A stretch of 64,000 nucleotides of DNA from VRUE01 sp963697695 (lineage in GTDB: Bacteria; Actinomycetota; Thermoleophilia; Solirubrobacterales; 70-9), in the NCBI GenBank assembly GCA_963697695.1, contig OY969094.1, positions 2,046,001 through 2,110,000 on the forward strand, given 5' to 3'. The notes under the pieces were generated by a model. That model searched no databases and was not told where the DNA came from. It was given only the letters and a program-made list of their open reading frames with translations. The position numbers and the translations under genes were made by a program. Below, piece after piece: positions 59,496-64,000 of the stretch; positions within the stretch are counted from its first letter, which is position 1, and every line of letters starts with the position of its first letter.

Positions 59496-60176
59496 ATGTC
59501 GGAGCTGAACCTAGTTCTCCTCGGCCCGCCCGGGTCGGGTAAGGGCACCCAGGGGGAGCGGCTGCAGGAGGACCTGCGCCTTCCCTATTACGCAACCGGC
59601 GACATCCTGCGTGCCGCGGTTCGCGACGAAACCGAGCTCGGGCGCGCGGCCAAGGAGTACATGGACCGCGGTGACCTGGTGCCCGACGAGGTGATCGTCG
59701 GTGCCATCGGCGAGCGAATCGACTCTCCCGAGGCCGCCGACGGGTTCATCCTCGACGGCTTCCCTCGCACGGCCCCCCAGGCCGAGGCGCTGGCGAAGAA
59801 ACTGGAGGAACTAGGGCGCGAGCTGACCGCCGTCCTCTTGATCGACGTCAGCGACGACGAGGTGGTTCGGCGGCTGGGGGGGAGGCGGACTTGTGTCGAC
59901 AGCGGCCACGTCTTTCATGTCGACTTCAACCCTCCGAAGGAGGAGGGGGTCTGCGACGTCGACGGCAGCGAGCTGGTCGTCCGCGATGACGACAAGCCCG
60001 AGGTGATCCGCCACCGGCTCGAGGAATACCACGCGAAGACGGCGCCGCTGATCGAGCACTACGACCACCAGAGCCTGCTGCGAAGGGTCGAGGGAAGCGC
60101 CGCTCCGGACGAGGTCGCCGACGAGATCCAAAGGACCCTTGCGACGCTGCGCCTGGAAGCCGACGAGGCGATCTAG
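59496..60176 (+). CDS. adk: Adenylate kinase
   Basis: The 226-residue protein has the P-loop GPPGSGKGTQ, ATGDILRAAV, DGFPRT (NMP-binding) and a lid region with CVDSGHVFH and GVCDVDG. In zinc-lid kinases four Cys (or Cys plus Asp) occur here; only the first and third Cys are kept, with Asp at the fourth and Ser at the second. It interconverts ATP, AMP and ADP. TAGGCG, overlapping the secY stop, ends 8 nt before the ATG. Confidence 0.96.
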   Translation: MSELNLVLLGPPGSGKGTQGERLQEDLRLPYYATGDILRAAVRDETELGRAAKEYMDRGDLVPDEVIVGAIGERIDSPEAADGFILDGFPRTAPQAEALAKKLEELGRELTAVLLIDVSDDEVVRRLGGRRTCVDSGHVFHVDFNPPKEEGVCDVDGSELVVRDDDKPEVIRHRLEEYHAKTAPLIEHYDHQSLLRRVEGSAAPDEVADEIQRTLATLRLEADEAI

Positions 60177-60199
60177 CGGCGGCCACTAGCGTGTACCGC

Positions 60200-60958
60200 A
60201 TGATCATCAAGAAGACCCCCGAGCAGGTCGACAAGATGGCCGCGGCGGGAGAGATCCTCGTCAGCTGCCTGCGGATGCTTGCCGCCAAGGCGCGCCCGGG
60301 GGTCACCACCAAAGAGCTCGACGTCGCGGCGGAGAAACTGATCCGCTCGCAGGGTGCCGAGCCGGCCTTCAAGGGCTACCGGGGCTTCCCCGCATCGATC
60401 TGTGCCTCGCCCAACTCGATGGTCGTCCACGGCATCCCCGGCCACTACGAGTGCAAGCGCGGCGACGTGCTCTCAGTCGACGTCGGCGTGGTCAAGGACG
60501 GCTGGGTCGCCGATGCCGCGATGACGGTGCCGATCGGCGCGATCGATCCCGAGGCAAAGAAGCTGCTAGACGTGACAAAGGCCGCCCTCTTCGCCGGGGT
60601 CGAGCAGATGCAGCCTGGCAACCGCCTCGGCGACGTCTCGGCCGCAATCCAGCGGACGGTGGAGATCGAGGGTCTCTCGATCATCCGCACCCTGGTCGGC
60701 CACGGCATCGGGCGCGAGATGCACGAGGATCCGCAGGTTCCCAACTTCGGCACGCCCGGCAAGGGCCCGCTGCTGGAGGAGGGGACGGTCTTGGCGATCG
60801 AGCCGATGGTCAATGCCGGCGGCGCGCTGGTGCGGATGGGGGACGACGGCTGGGCCGTCTACTCGCAGGACGGCTCGCTGGCGGCTCATTTCGAGTTCAC
60901 CATCGCCGTCACTGCCGACGGTCCTCGCATCCTCACCCCCTGGCACGAGGACGAGTAG
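60200..60958 (+). CDS. map: Methionine aminopeptidase, type I
   Basis: The 252-residue protein has ligand motifs SVDVGVVKDGWVADAAMT (two Asp), LVGHGIGREMHEDP (His), AIEPMVN (Glu) and AHFEFTIAV (Glu). It removes N-terminal Met from nascent proteins. ATG 60200 is preferred to GTG 60191, because TAGCGT (60187-60192) ends 8 nt before it. The secY-adk-map order is typical. Confidence 0.95.
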   Translation: MIIKKTPEQVDKMAAAGEILVSCLRMLAAKARPGVTTKELDVAAEKLIRSQGAEPAFKGYRGFPASICASPNSMVVHGIPGHYECKRGDVLSVDVGVVKDGWVADAAMTVPIGAIDPEAKKLLDVTKAALFAGVEQMQPGNRLGDVSAAIQRTVEIEGLSIIRTLVGHGIGREMHEDPQVPNFGTPGKGPLLEEGTVLAIEPMVNAGGALVRMGDDGWAVYSQDGSLAAHFEFTIAVTADGPRILTPWHEDE

Positions 60959-60974
60959 ACGCTACGCTGGATTC

Positions 60975-63647
60975 ACGCCTCGCCTGCTGACACTCGGGCT
61001 ATTGATCGCGGCGATAGCCGTGCCCGCCGCCCAGGCGGCACCGCAGCCCTATGGGACCAACGACGCTGGCGGCTTCCGCAACGTGTTGCCACCGGGCGAG
61101 AACGGTCTTGCCACCTTCTCCCAGGTCCTCGCCTTTCGCGCCTCCGGGCTGTTGCCGTCGCACTTCGCCGACCAGCAATCGCTCTACGAAAACCTCGTCT
61201 ACGGCTCGCCGACCCTCACTGACGCGCAGGTTCCGTTCTACTTCAAGGACGCGACCTTCGGCGTACAGCCCGCCGATGTCGCCTCGACGATCCAGCCACG
61301 CCCCGACGTGACGATCGTCCGCGATGCCGCCTACGGCGTGCCCCATATCTACGGCGACACCCGCTCCGGCACGATGTTCGGCGCCGGCTACGCCGGGGCC
61401 GCCGACCGTCTCTTCCTGATGGACATCCTGCGCCATACGGGACGCGCCGAACTCGCCTCCTTCCTTGGCGGCTCCAATGCCGAGGCCGACGCTGCGCAGT
61501 GGGGCTTTGCGCCGTACACAGAGGCCGATCTGCAAAAGCAGCTCGACCGGGCGCCGCGGATCTATGGACAGCCAGGGCAGCAGGCAGTCGAAGACCTGCA
61601 GAGCTACATCGACGGGATCAACGCCTACGTCACCGCCGCGAGCGTCAACCCCGCTCTGAGACCGGCCGAATACGCCCTGTTGAACAAGCCGATGGAACTG
61701 TGGAAGCCGACCGACGTGGTTGCGATCGCTTCCCTGGTCGGCGGCATCTTCGGTCGCGGCGGCGGCAACGAGCTGGCCTCGGCGCGGACGATGCAGGCCT
61801 TCGAAGCGCGCTTCGGACGCAAGGCGGGACGCAGGGCCTGGCTCGACTTTCGTTCGAAGAACGATCCGGAAGCCCCGACCACGCTCAGCAAGCGCTTCCC
61901 CTACGAGACCCGGAGCGCCTTCGCCCGGCGTGGCCTCGCCCTGCCCGACCCCGGCAGCGTGCGCGAGACCGAGATCGCGAGCGCATCCGCGGCCAGTTCG
62001 GCCAACGGCAACGGTGGGGGGCTCTCCGGTATTGGAGAGGCGCTGCGACAAGGCCCGCTCGAAGGGGCCCACGCTTCCAACTGGCAGCTCGTCTCGGCCA
62101 AACACTCGGCGACCGGCCATCCGATTGCGGTGATGGGCCCGCAGGTCGGCTACTACGTCCCGCAGATCCTGATGGAGCAGGACCTGCACGGGCCGGGCAT
62201 CGATGCTCGCGGAGCCTCGTTCGCCGGCGTCAGCCTCTACGTCCAGCTCGGCCACGGGCGCGACTATGCCTGGAGCGCCACTACCGCCACCTCCGACAAC
62301 GTCGACACCTTCGCCGAGGTGCTCTGTCGCGACAGGTTCCACTACCTGCACCGCGGCAAATGCAGGCCGATGGAAAAGCTGGTCCGAAGCGAGAGCTGGG
62401 CCCCCAACGCGATCGACCCGACCGAGGCCGGCTCGCAGACGCTGACCGCCTACCGGACCGTGCACGGGATTGTCTATGCCCGCGGCAAGGTCCAGGGGCG
62501 CCGGGTCGCCTTCGTCCGCCAGCGCAGCACCTACTTCCACGACGTCGACTCGGTGGTCGGCTTCGGTCAGCTCAACGAACCAGGGTTCATCACCGGGGCC
62601 GCCCGCTTCAAGAAGGCCGTCTCCAACATCAACTTCCTCTTCAACTGGGCCTACCTCGATTCCGAGCAGATCGCCTATGCGCTCTCCGGAGCGATGCCGC
62701 AGCGCGCTCGCGGCACCTCACCCGACTTCCCGGTTCTCGGCACCGGGCAGTTCGACTGGGAGGGCTTCAAGCCGTCGAATCAGACCGCCGACTACCTGCC
62801 TTTCGCCAAGCATCCGCAGGCGGTCGACCCGCCCTTCCTCGTCTCCTGGAACAACAAGCAGGCCCCTGGCTGGGCGGCGGCCGACGACCAGTACGCATAC
62901 GGGTCTCTCTTCCGTTCGCAGATGATCGCCGACAAGGTTCGGGCCGGTACCCGCGGCAAGAGCCGGATGACCGTTGCCCAGCTCGTCCAGACGATGGAGG
63001 AGCCGGCGACACAGGATCTGCGCGGCTACCGGCTCCTGCCGACCGTTTTCAAGGCGGTGGGCAAACCGAAACAGCCCGCGCTGCGCCAGGCGCTCGCCAC
63101 TCTGCGGACCTGGCATGGGGCCGGTGCCCACCGGCGCGACCTCGATCGGGATGGCGTCTACGACGAAAACGCCGCTGTCGTCCTGATGGATGCCTGGTGG
63201 CCGAAGCTGGTCGAAGCGGAGTTCAGGCGCTCTCTGGGCGCGAAAGCGTTCGAGGCGCTGGAGGGGATGATCGCCCTCGGCGACCACACCGGCGGATCCC
63301 CCGATGCACCGGATTTCTTCGACGGCTGGTGGGGCTACGTGTCCAAGGACCTGCGAGCGCTCTTCGGCCCCAGACCTCGCGATGCCTATAGCCGGGTCTA
63401 CTGCGGCAAAGGCTCAAGGGCGCGTTGCCGCAAGGCGCTTCAGCGCAGCCTCGCTGCCGCGCTGAAGGTGACCCCGGCTCAGCTCTACGGGGGCGGCGAC
63501 GGCCAATGCGCGGCGAACCCCCAGCCTTCCTGCTTCGATCAGAACCGTCCCCAAGTCACCTCGGGCATCGCGCTCGGCCCCTTCCCCTTCCAGAACCGGC
63601 CGACCTTCCAGCAGGTGGTTGCACTCACGCAACGCCTGCCTCGCTGA
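60975..63647 (+). CDS. Secreted penicillin acylase family Ntn-hydrolase (apparent ACG start)
   Basis: A signal peptide PRLLTLGLLIAAIAVPAAQA, with a single basic residue, begins right after ACG 60975. No in-frame ATG, GTG or TTG exists between the upstream map stop and the signal peptide; the next, TTG 61002, would remove its N-region. TACGCT (60963-60968) ends 7 nt before the ACG. The roughly 890-residue product has penicillin-acylase features: VTIVRDAAYGVPHIYGDT, GAGYAGAADRLF and, at the presumed beta-chain start, ASNWQLVSAKHSATGHPI with a nucleophilic Ser. Substrate may be amides or acyl-homoserine lactones; this is not evident. Either ACG is used or the start is mutated. Confidence 0.72.
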   Translation, partial: TPRLLTLGLLIAAIAVPAAQAAPQPYGTNDAGGFRNVLPPGENGLATFSQVLAFRASGLLPSHFADQQSLYENLVYGSPTLTDAQVPFYFKDATFGVQPADVASTIQPRPDVTIVRDAAYGVPHIYGDTRSGTMFGAGYAGAADRLFLMDILRHTGRAELASFLGGSNAEADAAQWGFAPYTEADLQKQLDRAPRIYGQPGQQAVEDLQSYIDGINAYVTAASVNPALRPAEYALLNKPMELWKPTDVVAIASLVGGIFGRGGGNELASARTMQAFEARFGRKAGRRAWLDFRSKNDPEAPTTLSKRFPYETRSAFARRGLALPDPGSVRETEIASASAASSANGNGGGLSGIGEALRQGPLEGAHASNWQLVSAKHSATGHPIAVMGPQVGYYVPQILMEQDLHGPGIDARGASFAGVSLYVQLGHGRDYAWSATTATSDNVDTFAEVLCRDRFHYLHRGKCRPMEKLVRSESWAPNAIDPTEAGSQTLTAYRTVHGIVYARGKVQGRRVAFVRQRSTYFHDVDSVVGFGQLNEPGFITGAARFKKAVSNINFLFNWAYLDSEQIAYALSGAMPQRARGTSPDFPVLGTGQFDWEGFKPSNQTADYLPFAKHPQAVDPPFLVSWNNKQAPGWAAADDQYAYGSLFRSQMIADKVRAGTRGKSRMTVAQLVQTMEEPATQDLRGYRLLPTVFKAVGKPKQPALRQALATLRTWHGAGAHRRDLDRDGVYDENAAVVLMDAWWPKLVEAEFRRSLGAKAFEALEGMIALGDHTGGSPDAPDFFDGWWGYVSKDLRALFGPRPRDAYSRVYCGKGSRARCRKALQRSLAAALKVTPAQLYGGGDGQCAANPQPSCFDQNRPQVTSGIALGPFPFQNRPTFQQVVALTQRLPR

Positions 63648-63659
63648 GAGAATCGGCCT

Positions 63660-64000
63660 GTGCCCGAGCAGAAGACCTGGACCGAGGTCGACGAGTACGT
63701 CAGCCGCTTGCTGGCCCCTCATGACGAGGCGCTGCAGGGAGCGCTGGATGCCGCTGAGGAAGCGGGATTGCCGCCGATTCAGGTCTCGCCGCCGCAGGGC
63801 AAGCTGCTGAACCTCCTGGCGCGTATGCAGGAGGCGAGGACGATCCTCGAGTTCGGCACCCTGGCGGGCTACAGCACGATTTGGCTGGCGCGCGCTCTAC
63901 CAGCCGACGGGCGCCTGATCACCCTGGAGGCGGATCCCGGCTACGCCGAAGTGGCCCGCGCGAACATCGCCCGGGCCGGCTTGGACGACCGCGTTGAGCT
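63660..64000 (+). CDS. O-methyltransferase (family 3), 3' end outside the window
   Basis: About 113 residues are visible from GTG 63660. They contain VSPPQGKLLNLLARM and EFGTLAGYSTIWLARALP with GRLITLEADPGYAEVARANI, the SAM-binding motifs of class I, COMT-like O-methyltransferases. Substrate is not evident. It starts 12 nt after the penicillin-acylase-family stop and may form an operon with it. Confidence 0.8.
   Translation, partial: MPEQKTWTEVDEYVSRLLAPHDEALQGALDAAEEAGLPPIQVSPPQGKLLNLLARMQEARTILEFGTLAGYSTIWLARALPADGRLITLEADPGYAEVARANIARAGLDDRVE

Noticed and set aside
60813..60974. ATG 60813 as start of the penicillin-acylase-family gene
   Set aside because: It would overlap map by about 145 nt and put non-exported sequence before an obvious signal peptide.

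Overview
The window is high-GC bacterial chromosome, most probably from the Actinomycetota class Thermoleophilia (Solirubrobacterales-like). That placement is an inference. It rests on the GC-rich codon use, zinc-ribbon S14 and L33, many apparently leaderless genes, and families of secreted proteins typical of that class. No database search was possible.

Layout. 0-9.9 kb: the end of an exported repeat protein, then HAD phosphatase, M28 peptidase, a divergent CFA-synthase/desaturase pair, an XRE-nucleotidyltransferase toxin-antitoxin-like module, a large membrane protein, an MBL-fold hydrolase and a universal stress protein. 9.9-14.8 kb: subtilisin-like protease, TadA, a VapBC-like module, two tRNA-Ser genes and a PilZ-linked glycosyltransferase. 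14.9-22.5 kb: four large or medium secreted proteins, partly of lower GC. 22.6-26.3 kb: tRNA-Thr, acyl-CoA dehydrogenase, a tRNA-Glu gene with an enlarged D-loop, a 1.3-kb segment flanked by a repeat of that tRNA's 3' part, and a MntA-HepT pair. 26.4-37.9 kb: rpmG-secE-nusG-rplK-rplA-(L10 leader)-rplJ-rplL-rpoB-rpoC, closed by a strong terminator. 38-42.6 kb: accessory genes with palindromic repeats. 42.6-46.5 kb: rpsL-rpsG on the minus strand, a membrane protein, then fusA on the plus strand. 46.6-61 kb: tuf, the S10-spc ribosomal protein cluster, secY, adk, map. 61-64 kb: a penicillin-acylase-family protein and the start of an O-methyltransferase.

The core is the transcription/translation supercluster. 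Most S10-spc genes overlap stop-to-start, so they are probably co-translated. Two places break that coupling: the gaps before rpsC and before rplR. Each gap holds a related 50-nt element whose stem differences are all compensatory, inside a coupled 54-codon ORF. This is the strongest candidate here for an undescribed element.

A second theme is start architecture. About sixteen genes have a TAnnnT-type hexamer whose last base lies 7-9 nt before the start codon, with little or no room for a Shine-Dalgarno site. These include fusA, rpsL, tadA, map and adk. Two divergent pairs share overlapping -10 hexamers, and one gene (penicillin acylase family) seems to have only ACG as a plausible start. Several ribosomal proteins carry long low-complexity extensions.
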